Source: Paraburkholderia translucens (GTDB lineage: Bacteria; Pseudomonadota; Gammaproteobacteria; Burkholderiales; Burkholderiaceae). From it: a stretch of DNA of 64,000 nt. This document shows positions 11,347 through 19,571 of the stretch, piece after piece (position 1 is the first letter of the stretch; every line of letters begins with the position of its first letter). The stretch covers positions 117,719 through 181,718 of the forward strand of contig NZ_JAJITC010000014.1 of the NCBI RefSeq assembly GCF_020881035.1. The letters run 5' to 3'. Position numbers and translations under genes: made by a program. The notes below the pieces were generated by a model, which was not told the DNA's origin, ran no database searches, and saw only the letters and a list, made by a program, of their open reading frames with translations.

Positions 11347-11583
11347 TTAGGACTGTTCGGAATCCGGGTGGAAATTCACCGGGCGGGCGGGCACGACCGT
11401 CGAAATGGCGTGCTTGTAGACCATCTGGGTGACCGTATTCCGGAGCAACACGACGTACTGGTCGAACGATTCGATGTTCCCTTGAAGCTTGATGCCGTTG
11501 ACCAGGTAGATCGACACCGGCACATGCTCTTTTCGCAGTGCGTTCAAAAACGGGTCTTGTAACAATTGCCCTTTGTTGCTCAT
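11347..11583 (-). CDS. hfq: Hfq RNA chaperone
   Basis: 78-residue Sm-like protein that forms hexamers and pairs small RNAs with mRNAs. It contains QDPFLNALRKE in the N-terminal helix, the Sm1 motif region (VNGIKLQGNIESFDQYVVLL) and the Sm2 signature YKHAIST. The acidic/polar C-terminal tail is short (HPDSEQS), as in other betaproteobacteria. A purine-rich ribosome-binding site (ACGGAG) precedes the ATG. It heads hfq-hflX-hflKC; in Burkholderiales it lies directly after der. Confidence 0.98.
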   Translation of the reverse strand: MSNKGQLLQDPFLNALRKEHVPVSIYLVNGIKLQGNIESFDQYVVLLRNTVTQMVYKHAISTVVPARPVNFHPDSEQS

Positions 11584-11747
11584 AGCAAACTCCGTATCTT
11601 TTTTGCAGGTTGACTGAATTGACGGCGAAGAAAAAGAGATCCGCCGCCAACCGCTACACTATAGCTGATTTTCATTTCGCCGCGCGGGGCTGGGCCCCGC
11701 GGCCAAACCCAACAAACACGCGGGTTTCGGACCAGCTTCAGCCTGTT

Positions 11748-13085
11748 TCAGCCTTTGTCCGCGTAAGGGTTCGTCGACGATCTGAACTCGATTCGCAATG
11801 GAGTCCCCGTCAGCTTGAAAGTTTCCCTGAAGCGATTTTCGAGGTACCGCTTATACGTATCCGTGATCGCGTCGAGCGCATTGCCGTGAATTACGATGAT
11901 CGGCGGATTCTGCCCGCCCTGGTGCGCGTAGCGAAGCTTCGGCCGCACCGGACCGCGACGGCGCGGCTGCTGGAACTCGACTGCCTCGATCAGCGCGCGC
12001 GTGAGCTTCGGCGTCGGCAACTTCGACATCGCGGCCGCGTATGCATCGTCGACCGAACGCATCAGCGGCCCGATTCCAGTTTTTTCCGCAGCGGAAATGA
12101 AATGGAATTTGGCGAAGTCCAGGAATTTTAGTTTGCGCTCGAGATCGGCTTTGGTGCGCTCGCGCACATGCGGATCGAGGCCGTCCCATTTGTTCACGCC
12201 GACCACCAGCGCCCGCCCCTGCTCGACGACGAAGCCGGCGATGTGCGCATCCTGATCCGAAATGTCCTGGCGGGCGTCGAGCAACAGGATCACCACGTTC
12301 GCATCTGAGATCGACTGCAGGGTCTTCACGACCGAAAATTTTTCGATCGCCTCGAACACCTTGCCGCGGCGACGCAGGCCGGCGGTGTCGATGAGCGTGT
12401 ACGGCTTGCCGTTGCGCTCGAAATCGACGTAGATCGAGTCGCGCGTGGTGCCCGGCATGTCGAACGCGATCACGCGCTCTTCCCCGACCAGCGCATTGAT
12501 CAGCGTCGACTTGCCGACATTCGGCCTGCCGACGATCGCGATCTTCACACCGCGCGCTTCCTTGTCCTCCTCACCCTCCTCCGGCTGACCGGCATATGCG
12601 ACTTCGAGCGCCTCGTTGATCATGTCGGTGACGCCGTCACCGTGCGCTGCCGAAATCGCGCGCGGATCGCCGAGACCGAGTTCGTAGAAGTCGGCCGCGA
12701 CGTTGGTGTATTTCATCCCCTCCGCCTTGTTGACGACGAGGAAGATCGGCCGGCCGACCTTGCGCAGGTAATCGGCGATCGACTTGTCCTGCGGAGCGAG
12801 ACCGTTTCGGCCGTCGACGATGAACACGACGACGTCCGACTCCTCGACCGCCTGGCGCGTCTGGCGCGCCATCTCGTGCAGGATGCCGTCTTTCGCGACC
12901 GGCTCGAAACCGCCGGTATCGACGACCAGATACGGCCGCTCGCCGGTGCGTCCTTCGCCGTAATGGCGATCGCGCGTGAGACCGGGCAGGTCGGCAACCA
13001 GCGCGTCACGCGAGCGCGTGAGGCGGTTGAACAGCGTGGATTTCCCCACATTGGGGCGCCCGACGAGGGCAATAACGGGTTTCAT
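11748..13085 (-). CDS. der: Der (EngA), double-domain ribosome-assembly GTPase
   Basis: 445 residues with two tandem G domains: P-loops GRPNVGKS at 9-16 and again at 186-193, each followed by its own DTGG/DTAGL motif and NKAE/NKWD motif. A C-terminal KH-like domain follows. Der is needed for 50S assembly. It lies 164 bp upstream of hfq. Unlike the enterobacterial bamB-der arrangement, it is cut off from bamB by a terminator and 467 bp of gene-free DNA, so it should have its own promoter. Confidence 0.98.
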   Translation of the reverse strand: MKPVIALVGRPNVGKSTLFNRLTRSRDALVADLPGLTRDRHYGEGRTGERPYLVVDTGGFEPVAKDGILHEMARQTRQAVEESDVVVFIVDGRNGLAPQDKSIADYLRKVGRPIFLVVNKAEGMKYTNVAADFYELGLGDPRAISAAHGDGVTDMINEALEVAYAGQPEEGEEDKEARGVKIAIVGRPNVGKSTLINALVGEERVIAFDMPGTTRDSIYVDFERNGKPYTLIDTAGLRRRGKVFEAIEKFSVVKTLQSISDANVVILLLDARQDISDQDAHIAGFVVEQGRALVVGVNKWDGLDPHVRERTKADLERKLKFLDFAKFHFISAAEKTGIGPLMRSVDDAYAAAMSKLPTPKLTRALIEAVEFQQPRRRGPVRPKLRYAHQGGQNPPIIVIHGNALDAITDTYKRYLENRFRETFKLTGTPLRIEFRSSTNPYADKG

Positions 13086-13552
13086 CTGATGTTGTTCACG
13101 GTGAAACGCGGGATCTCAACCGATCGCGCGCGTGGCGACGCCAGGCGGCCGCCACGCGGCGGCGTTTTGACGAAATTATCACGAATTCAGCCTGCTCCGG
13201 ATACGCGGTCGATATGCGCATCCAGGCGGACGGGAGTGGGCTGGACAGACGCCGCCGGGGGCCGTCTGCTTCAGACCGGGCTGCTGGACGGCTCACCCGC
13301 TCTGCCCCGGCGCGTCTTTGGTCTGCAAAGCCGCCGCGAAGAGCACGCGACGCCTTGCATGTCGGCCGGCACCTCGACACGACTTGCCGGACCCGGCCAT
13401 CCGGCGATCATTTCGATCGAGTCTGCCCGATCATGCGACGGACAGCGCGGCAAACCGGCGCGGGAGTCGCACGTCAAGGCCGACTCGGACTGCAATCAAA
13501 AAGCGCGCGGCCAGCAAAAGCCGGCCTGCGCGCCAGACACCATGCGCTGCGA
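13086..13552. other. 467 bp gene-free gap between bamB and der
   Basis: Both flanking genes run on the minus strand. The right end holds the bamB terminator (13497-13534). The rest has short open frames on both strands (for example 13271-13495 on the minus strand) with no recognisable domain, no good ribosome-binding site and Arg/Pro/Ser-rich composition, so I do not call them. The der promoter must lie in the left part; I see no convincing -35/-10 pair. Confidence 0.6.
13497..13534 (-). terminator. Rho-independent terminator after bamB
   Basis: On the minus strand two GCGCGC arms and two GGCC arms pair, with one bulged A, around a TTTT loop, giving a stem of about 12-13 bp followed by T5. 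It begins about 19 nt after the bamB stop and should separate the ispG-hisS-yfgM-bamB transcript from der. Confidence 0.8.
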
Positions 13553-14698
13553 TCAGCGCGGACGATAGCCGAACAGGCCGCCGTCGCGTGTCTGCACGAC
13601 CAGCGTGTCGCCGGCCAGCACCGGCGCCGCGGTAATCGCGCTACCGTCAGTCTTCACCCGCGCGACGAGCGTGCCGTCGGCGGTCGACAGGAAATGCACG
13701 AAGCCCTGGTAGTCGCCGAACACGGCAGCGCGACCGAGCAGCATCGGCACGCTCAGATCGCGGTTTTTCAGCGTTTCGTTCTTCCACAGCAACGAGCCGT
13801 TGTTCACGTCGAACGCGGATACGACGGACCAGTCGTCGGCGGCGACCACGCTGCGCTCATCTTGCGCGAGCCCACTTGTGCTCGAGAACGCCTTGCCCCA
13901 CAGCGCGCGGCCCGAGTTCGCATCGAAACAGCCAATCTGACCCTGGAACGTTACCGCGCAGGTCTCCGAACCGACCAGCGTGGGCGGGCCGGTCACGTCA
14001 TTGATACGCTCGACCTCGGTCACACCCTTCGGATACGACACCGGCGTCTGCCAGTAGGTGTCGCCTGTCTGCAGGTTGATTGCTGCGAACGAGCCGCCCG
14101 GAAAGCCGGCCAACACGGCTGCATCGCCGGCGAACGTCATGCCCGACGATACGCGCAGGTTCAGCGGCACCGCGCGGTTGCGGAAGTTCCACTTCTGCTC
14201 GCCGGTTTGCGCGTTGAACGCGACGATCTGACCGTCGATCGTGCGTACGATCACAAGGCCGTTGCCAACGAGCGGCGGCGAAATGATCTCGCCCGGCGCC
14301 TTCGCGGTCCACAGTTGCTTGCCGTCCGGCCCGAGCACGTACACATCGCCCTTCAGGCCGCCGACCGCGGTCAGCGTGCCATCGCTGCCGACACCCGCCG
14401 ACAGGTCGTCACGCAGCTTGATGCGCCACACGTCCTTGCCGGTTTGCGCGTCGATCCTGGCAACCGTGCCGTTCGCGGCGGCGGCGTACACGGCATTGCC
14501 GACCGCGACCGGCGAGAACATGTAGCGGCCTGCCTTGCCGACGCTAGCCGACCAGGACTGCTGCACGTCGAGCACAGGTTTGAACTCGGTGAGCGGCGTC
14601 GGCACACGGCGCTCGTCTTTTGTGGATGAGCAAGCCGCCAGCGAGAGAACGGTCATCGCACAAATAACGGGCACGGCATAACGTTTCAGCAGATTCAT
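13553..14698 (-). CDS. bamB: BamB, outer-membrane assembly lipoprotein
   Basis: 381 residues from the ATG at 14698, the start that puts a normal lipoprotein signal first: basic MNLLKRY, hydrophobic core, then lipobox LAAC with the acylated Cys near residue 23. An upstream in-frame ATG at 14713 would add MLRPP. The mature part is a PQQ/WD-like eight-bladed beta-propeller (repeated motifs such as RIDAQTGKDVWR, AFNAQTGEQKW, CFDANSGRALW). BamB supports the BAM complex folding outer-membrane beta-barrels. It follows the yfgM-like gene by 78 bp, as in E. coli. Confidence 0.95.
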   Translation of the reverse strand: MNLLKRYAVPVICAMTVLSLAACSSTKDERRVPTPLTEFKPVLDVQQSWSASVGKAGRYMFSPVAVGNAVYAAAANGTVARIDAQTGKDVWRIKLRDDLSAGVGSDGTLTAVGGLKGDVYVLGPDGKQLWTAKAPGEIISPPLVGNGLVIVRTIDGQIVAFNAQTGEQKWNFRNRAVPLNLRVSSGMTFAGDAAVLAGFPGGSFAAINLQTGDTYWQTPVSYPKGVTEVERINDVTGPPTLVGSETCAVTFQGQIGCFDANSGRALWGKAFSSTSGLAQDERSVVAADDWSVVSAFDVNNGSLLWKNETLKNRDLSVPMLLGRAAVFGDYQGFVHFLSTADGTLVARVKTDGSAITAAPVLAGDTLVVQTRDGGLFGYRPR

Positions 14699-14776
14699 CG
14701 GTGGACGAAGCATTCAGGAAATGGATTAAAGGGGACCGTCTTGCGGTTGTGGCTCGCGGCGCGCCGCGCGGGACGT

Positions 14777-15406
14777 TCAGCCGCCAAGCGCATCCAGCTT
14801 GAACTGGATCAACTGGCGCGCCGAGGTGTCGCTCTTCGACAGCGAGTCGAGCGCGAGCTTGTAGGCCGCGCGGGCTTCGTCACGCTTGCCCTGGGCGGCG
14901 AGCAGGTCGCCGCGGCGGTCTGCCACGACGCCCTTGAAGGCATCGGATTGCGGCTCGGCCAGCAGCGCGAGGCCCTGGTCGTAGGCCTTGTCGTCGAGCA
15001 GCAGCGACGCCATGCGCAGTTTCGCGATCTGCTTGAACTCGTCGTCCTTCGCATGATCGATCGTCCACTGCAGTTGCGCTTTTGCGCCGGCTTCGTCGCC
15101 AGCGGCGTAGAGCGCCTTGGCGGCGCCGAGCGCGGTCATCTGGGCGTAGGCGGTGCGCCCGAACCTGTCTTCCATGTCGGCGGCGACGCGCGCGATCTGC
15201 GCCTTGTCGCCGGTTGCCGTAGCCTGCTGAACCTGGTCATACAGCACCGCGGCTTGCGCGGCCTGACGACGCTGCCAGAAATTCCAGCCATTCCAGCTCG
15301 CGCCTGCCAACAACACCACCAGCACGATCCATGTGGTTGCATTGCCCCACTGCTTCCACCATGCCTTCAGACTTTCAATCGATTCTTGTTCGTCGTGGTA
15401 ACTCAT
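14777..15406 (-). CDS. YfgM-like tetratricopeptide ancillary translocon protein
   Basis: 209 residues: a short cytoplasmic N-terminus beginning MSYHDEQESIESLKAWWKQWG, one membrane segment at about 23-41, then periplasmic TPR-like helices rich in Ala/Lys/Asp. The N-terminal pattern and the position between hisS and bamB match YfgM, which associates with SecYEG and PpiD and assists periplasmic folding. Gaps are 66 bp from hisS and 78 bp to bamB. Confidence 0.88.
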   Translation of the reverse strand: MSYHDEQESIESLKAWWKQWGNATTWIVLVVLLAGASWNGWNFWQRRQAAQAAVLYDQVQQATATGDKAQIARVAADMEDRFGRTAYAQMTALGAAKALYAAGDEAGAKAQLQWTIDHAKDDEFKQIAKLRMASLLLDDKAYDQGLALLAEPQSDAFKGVVADRRGDLLAAQGKRDEARAAYKLALDSLSKSDTSARQLIQFKLDALGG

Positions 15407-15472
15407 TGCCCGGCGATTTCCTCTTTCTTGCTACGTGTGCGTGTCGAGCCAGCCGGCTCGACGACATCGCGA

Positions 15473-16813
15473 TCAGTGGTCGCCGTCTTCGGCGGATGCA
15501 ACCATCGCATTGATTAGAAATTCGGTCAAGTCTTCGGCGGGCACGTTCCGTTGCTCGTTCTTACCGCCGTTGGCTTGCGTAGCGCGCAGCGGTTTCACGC
15601 CGACCGTGCCATTGGCAAGCTCATCTTCGCCGAGCACGACCGCAAATGCGGCGCCGCTCCCGTCGGCACGCTTCATCTGCGACTTGAAGCTCGCCGACTG
15701 GCCGTCCGCGCTGCAATGCAGGATCACGTCGAGGCCCGTGTCGCGCAGACGCTCGGCGATGATGAACGCCTGCTCGCGCGCGGCGTCGCCCTGATGAACC
15801 ACATACACGTCGCAGCCTTCGTCTTCAGGCACGAGCTGTTCTTCCTTCAGGAGTTCGAGAATCCGCTCGATGCCCATCGCCCAGCCGCACGCGGCAGTCG
15901 GCTTGCCGCCGAGCTGCTCGATCAGCGGATCATAGCGCCCGCCCGCCGCGACGGTGCCTTGGGCGCCGAGCTTGTCGGTCACCCACTCGAACACGGTCAG
16001 ATTGTAGTAATCGAGACCGCGCACGAGACGCGGGTTGATCGTGAACGGTAGATTGTTCGCCTTCAGCAGACGCTGCAGGCCCTCGAAGTGCGCGCGCGAT
16101 TCTTCGCCGAGAAAATCGATCAGCTTCGGTGCGTTCTGGGCGATTTCCTGCAACGCGGGGTTCTTCGTGTCGAGCACGCGCAGCGGGTTGGTGTACAGAC
16201 GGCGCTTCGCGTCTTCGTCGAGTACGTCCATGTGCTTTTCGAGGTACGCGATCAGTTCGACGCGGTGTGCGGCGCGCTCCTCAGCGAGGCCCAGCGAGTT
16301 GATTTCGAGCTTGATACCGGTCAGGCCGAGGTCGTCCCACAGGCGCTGGCACATCATGATGATTTCCGCGTCCGCATCCGGACCCGCGAAACCGAGCGCC
16401 TCGACACCGACCTGATGGAACTGGCGATAACGGCCGCGTTGCGGACGCTCGTGGCGAAACATCGGACCGATGTACCACAGGCGCTTCGGCCCGTCGTACA
16501 ACATGTTGTGCTCGATCGACGCGCGCACCACCGCCGCCGTGTTTTCCGGGCGCATGGTCAGATTTTCACCATTCAATGCGTCGGTGAAGCTGTACATCTC
16601 TTTTTCGACGATGTCGGTCACTTCGCCGATACCGCGCGTGAAAAGCTGCGTATGCTCGACGATCGGCGTGCGGATATTCTGGTACCCGTACGAACGCAGC
16701 ATCGATTTGACGGTGGTTTCGAAAAACTCCCAAAGCCCGGCTTCCTGCGGAAGGATGTCGTTCATGCCCTTCACGCCGGAGAGCTTCTCGAGCTTTTTCT
16801 TCTGTTCAGTCAT
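15473..16813 (-). CDS. hisS: Histidyl-tRNA synthetase
   Basis: 446-residue class II aminoacyl-tRNA synthetase. It begins with the GVKGMNDILPQEAGLWEFFE segment, and shows motif 2 around FRHERPQRGRYRQFHQ, the histidine-specific LVRGLDYYN and GGRYDPL, and motif 3 near GWAMGIERI. The C-terminal anticodon-binding domain has DVYVVHQGD. It charges tRNA-His in the cytoplasm. It is 21 bp downstream of ispG and therefore probably co-transcribed with it. Confidence 0.98.
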   Translation of the reverse strand: MTEQKKKLEKLSGVKGMNDILPQEAGLWEFFETTVKSMLRSYGYQNIRTPIVEHTQLFTRGIGEVTDIVEKEMYSFTDALNGENLTMRPENTAAVVRASIEHNMLYDGPKRLWYIGPMFRHERPQRGRYRQFHQVGVEALGFAGPDADAEIIMMCQRLWDDLGLTGIKLEINSLGLAEERAAHRVELIAYLEKHMDVLDEDAKRRLYTNPLRVLDTKNPALQEIAQNAPKLIDFLGEESRAHFEGLQRLLKANNLPFTINPRLVRGLDYYNLTVFEWVTDKLGAQGTVAAGGRYDPLIEQLGGKPTAACGWAMGIERILELLKEEQLVPEDEGCDVYVVHQGDAAREQAFIIAERLRDTGLDVILHCSADGQSASFKSQMKRADGSGAAFAVVLGEDELANGTVGVKPLRATQANGGKNEQRNVPAEDLTEFLINAMVASAEDGDH

Positions 16814-16834
16814 CTGTGTTTCGATAGCCGGTAT

Positions 16835-18151
16835 TTAGTTGAGCGCGTCGGCGCGGCCGTAGCGGCGCTCGACATAGTCGCTCACGATTTGCTGGAATTC
16901 TTGGGCAATGTTCTCGCCGCGCAGCGTCTTGACCTTCTCGCCGTCGATGAACACCGGCGCGGCCGGGTTCTCGCCTGAGCCCGGCAGGCTGATACCAATA
17001 TTCGCCTGCTTCGACTCGCCCGGGCCATTGACGATGCAGCCCATCACCGCGACATGCATCTGCTCGACGCCGGGATACTGGTCGCGCCACACCGGCATCT
17101 GCTGCCGCAGATAGGTCTGGATCTGCGAAGCGAGTTCCTGGAACAGCGTGCTCGTGGTGCGGCCGCAGCCGGGGCACGCGATCACCATCGGCGTGAACGA
17201 GCGCAGGCCCATCGTTTGAAGAATCTCCTGGCCGACGATCACTTCGCCAGTGCGCGATGCCCCCGGTTCGGGCGTCAGCGAAATACGGATCGTGTCGCCG
17301 ATGCCCTGCTGCAGCAGCACCGACAGGGCCGCCGTCGACGCGACGATGCCCTTCGAGCCCATGCCCGCTTCGGTGAGGCCAAGATGCAGCGCAAAATCGC
17401 AACGGCGCGCGAGTTCGCGGTACACGGCGATCAGATCCTGCACGCCGCTGACCTTGCACGACAGAATGATCTGGTCGCGCCCGAGGCCCAGTTCGACCGC
17501 GCGTTGCGCCGAGCCGATCGCCGACTGGATGAGCGCTTCATACATCACGCTTTGCGCTTCCCATGGCGTGGCGCGCAACGCGTTCTCGTCCATCATCTTC
17601 GCGAGCAGGTCCTGGTCGAGACTGCCCCAGTTCACGCCAATGCGCACCGGCTTGTCGTATTTGACCGCTGTCTCGATCATCTGCGCGAACTGCGTGTCGC
17701 GCTTCGCGCCGTGCCCGACATTGCCAGGATTGATCCGGTACTTCGACAGCGATTCCGCGCAGCCCGGATAGTCGCGCAGCAACAGGTGACCGTTGTAATG
17801 GAAATCGCCGACGAGCGGCACCGTCACGCCCATGCGGTCGAGCTGCTCGCGGATCGCCGGCACGGCAGCCGCCGCTTCCGGCGTATTCACTGTGATACGC
17901 ACCAGTTCCGAACCGGCTTGCGCGAGTTCCTTGATCTGGATCGCGGTGCCGATCGCGTCAGCGGTGTCGGTGTTCGTCATCGACTGCACGCGCACTGGCG
18001 CATCGCCGCCGATGGTCACTAACTGGCCGCCCCAGCGGACGTTGACCGCATGCGACTTGCGCCGCATCGCGGAACCGCCAAACACCGGCTCGTCTGAAAC
18101 GATCTTGCTACAGGATTGGGATTGAGCTTCGGTTTGCATCGAAAAACCCAT
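16835..18151 (-). CDS. ispG: IspG (GcpE), 4-hydroxy-3-methylbut-2-enyl diphosphate synthase
   Basis: 438-residue [4Fe-4S] enzyme of the non-mevalonate isoprenoid pathway that converts cyclic MEcPP to HMBPP. The TIM-barrel part carries RVQSMTNTDT and GVNWGSLD; the cluster ligands are in CPGCGRTT and MGCIVNGPGE near the C-terminus. It is longer than E. coli IspG (372), with the extra sequence mostly between barrel and cluster domain, as in other betaproteobacteria. A terminator lies between rodZ and this gene, so a promoter within 18152-18190 is likely. Its need for Fe-S clusters links it to the isc operon in this window. Confidence 0.97.
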   Translation of the reverse strand: MGFSMQTEAQSQSCSKIVSDEPVFGGSAMRRKSHAVNVRWGGQLVTIGGDAPVRVQSMTNTDTADAIGTAIQIKELAQAGSELVRITVNTPEAAAAVPAIREQLDRMGVTVPLVGDFHYNGHLLLRDYPGCAESLSKYRINPGNVGHGAKRDTQFAQMIETAVKYDKPVRIGVNWGSLDQDLLAKMMDENALRATPWEAQSVMYEALIQSAIGSAQRAVELGLGRDQIILSCKVSGVQDLIAVYRELARRCDFALHLGLTEAGMGSKGIVASTAALSVLLQQGIGDTIRISLTPEPGASRTGEVIVGQEILQTMGLRSFTPMVIACPGCGRTTSTLFQELASQIQTYLRQQMPVWRDQYPGVEQMHVAVMGCIVNGPGESKQANIGISLPGSGENPAAPVFIDGEKVKTLRGENIAQEFQQIVSDYVERRYGRADALN

Positions 18152-18192
18152 TTACGCCGCACGCGCTATGCAAAAACGCGGCGCCTGAATTG

Positions 18193-18224
18193 AAAAAGCG
18201 CCGCGGACCGATTGGCCGCGGCGC
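18193..18224 (-). terminator. Rho-independent terminator between rodZ and ispG
   Basis: A perfect 9 bp inverted repeat GCGCCGCGG / CCGCGGCGC with a 9 nt loop is followed on the minus strand by T5. It lies 12 nt after the rodZ stop and about 40 nt before ispG, inside what otherwise looks like one operon. Confidence 0.8.
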
Positions 18225-18236
18225 GTACCGTATCTG

Positions 18237-19358
18237 TCAAGGCAGTGCAAAGCGCGCCACGTTGCCCTTGACTGCCGCATATTTCGACGGATCGACCGGC
18301 TGGCCGTCGAGCGTCACCGACTCGAGACCGGCCTTGTTGCCGACAGTGACCTTGAACGGCGCAACGCCCGTCACTTCCTTCGTGTCGCCTGCATGCACGA
18401 GGCCGGAGAACAGTTCCTTGCCGTCCTTGTCACGCACGCTGAACCAGCTGTCCTGCGTCACGCGCAGCGCAACGATCGCCTCGCCGGACGCCGGCGTGAG
18501 CGTCGGTGCCGACGCGTTCGCCACCGCTTCCGGCGCGCTCGCGCTTGCCGTAGCGGCCTGAGCACGAGCTTGCGAGCCGGCCTTCGGTGCCGCAGGCGGC
18601 GTTGCTGCCGTATTCGCCGCCGGCGCGGAACCAGCGGCAGGCGGCGCGGGCATCGGCGTTACTGATGAGGAAGCTTCATTTTCCGCGTTCGCCGCATTGT
18701 CAGCCGTGGCTGCGGCTTCCGGTGCCGACGCCCCGCCTGGTGCCGGTGTCGTCGGACCTTGCGCGACCGCGCCCGATGCCGCCGTGTCGCGGCTCGTCGA
18801 ACTATTTGCGCTTGCCTTCAGGCGCGCAAGCCATGCAGACGAATCGCCGACGTTGGTGCGCCACATGCTGAGCGCAATGACCGCGACGATGACCGCCGCA
18901 ATGCCCCACAGCCACGAGCGGCTCTTATGCCCGCTGTCGCCGAGCGACAGCGAAACCTTGCCACGCGGTAGATCCTTGCCGGATGACGCCGGCATCGACA
19001 GATTCGGTGCCGGCACTCCCTTCTCGCGACGCAGCGCCGCGGTAAAAGGTGCCGGATCGGCACCGAGCATTTTCGCGTAGCTGCGCACGACGCCGAGTGC
19101 GAAAGTCGTGTCGGGCAGATGGCTGATGTCACCGGCCTCGAGCGCGCTCAGCTTGACGACCGAGACCTTCAGCCGCGCCGACACGTCTTCGATCGTCCAG
19201 CCCTTCGACTCGCGCAACTGGGCCAAACGCGCACCAACTGCCGCCAACGAATCGAGGGCCGGCTGCACAACGGGCTGGACCACCGCCCGAGCAACGGGTG
19301 CCGGATGGCCGTCGTTCCTGTCTGTCTGATGCGGCTGCGGGTGCTGCGGCTCACTCAT
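18237..19358 (-). CDS. RodZ-like helix-turn-helix membrane protein (DUF4115)
   Basis: 373 residues from the ATG at 19358, chosen because an AAAGGA ribosome-binding site sits just upstream; the frame extends to 19409 without one. Order: a polar N-terminus, a cytoplasmic Xre-type HTH (about 40-110, LAQLRESKGWTIEDVSARL), one membrane segment (about 163-184), a roughly 110-residue Ala/Pro/Thr/Ser-rich periplasmic linker, and a C-terminal DUF4115 beta-domain (VTQDSWFSVRDKDGKELFSG). RodZ ties MreB to the envelope and controls rod shape. It is placed as E. coli rodZ, between rlmN and ispG. Confidence 0.88.
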   Translation of the reverse strand: MSEPQHPQPHQTDRNDGHPAPVARAVVQPVVQPALDSLAAVGARLAQLRESKGWTIEDVSARLKVSVVKLSALEAGDISHLPDTTFALGVVRSYAKMLGADPAPFTAALRREKGVPAPNLSMPASSGKDLPRGKVSLSLGDSGHKSRSWLWGIAAVIVAVIALSMWRTNVGDSSAWLARLKASANSSTSRDTAASGAVAQGPTTPAPGGASAPEAAATADNAANAENEASSSVTPMPAPPAAGSAPAANTAATPPAAPKAGSQARAQAATASASAPEAVANASAPTLTPASGEAIVALRVTQDSWFSVRDKDGKELFSGLVHAGDTKEVTGVAPFKVTVGNKAGLESVTLDGQPVDPSKYAAVKGNVARFALP

Positions 19359-19571
19359 CCCAAATCCTTTCCCGTCGATTCTTTTAATCGTGCGACCGGA
19401 CGGGCTCAAGCCTCACCTCCGAATCGCAGACCGTTTATAACAAAATGTGCGGCTTTGTGTGCCGCTCCCGATCGATTCTGCCAACTTTCTTTTCAACCGG
19501 CGGGGACATGGAGGCACGTTTGCGCTCGCGGAGTTTTTCGCCGAACGCCGACGCCCTGCTGCCCTGCGCGA

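Noticed and set aside
13271..13495. 74-codon minus-strand frame in the bamB-der gap
   Set aside because: No ribosome-binding site, Ser/Arg/Pro-rich, no recognisable motif; kept only as part of the gap description.
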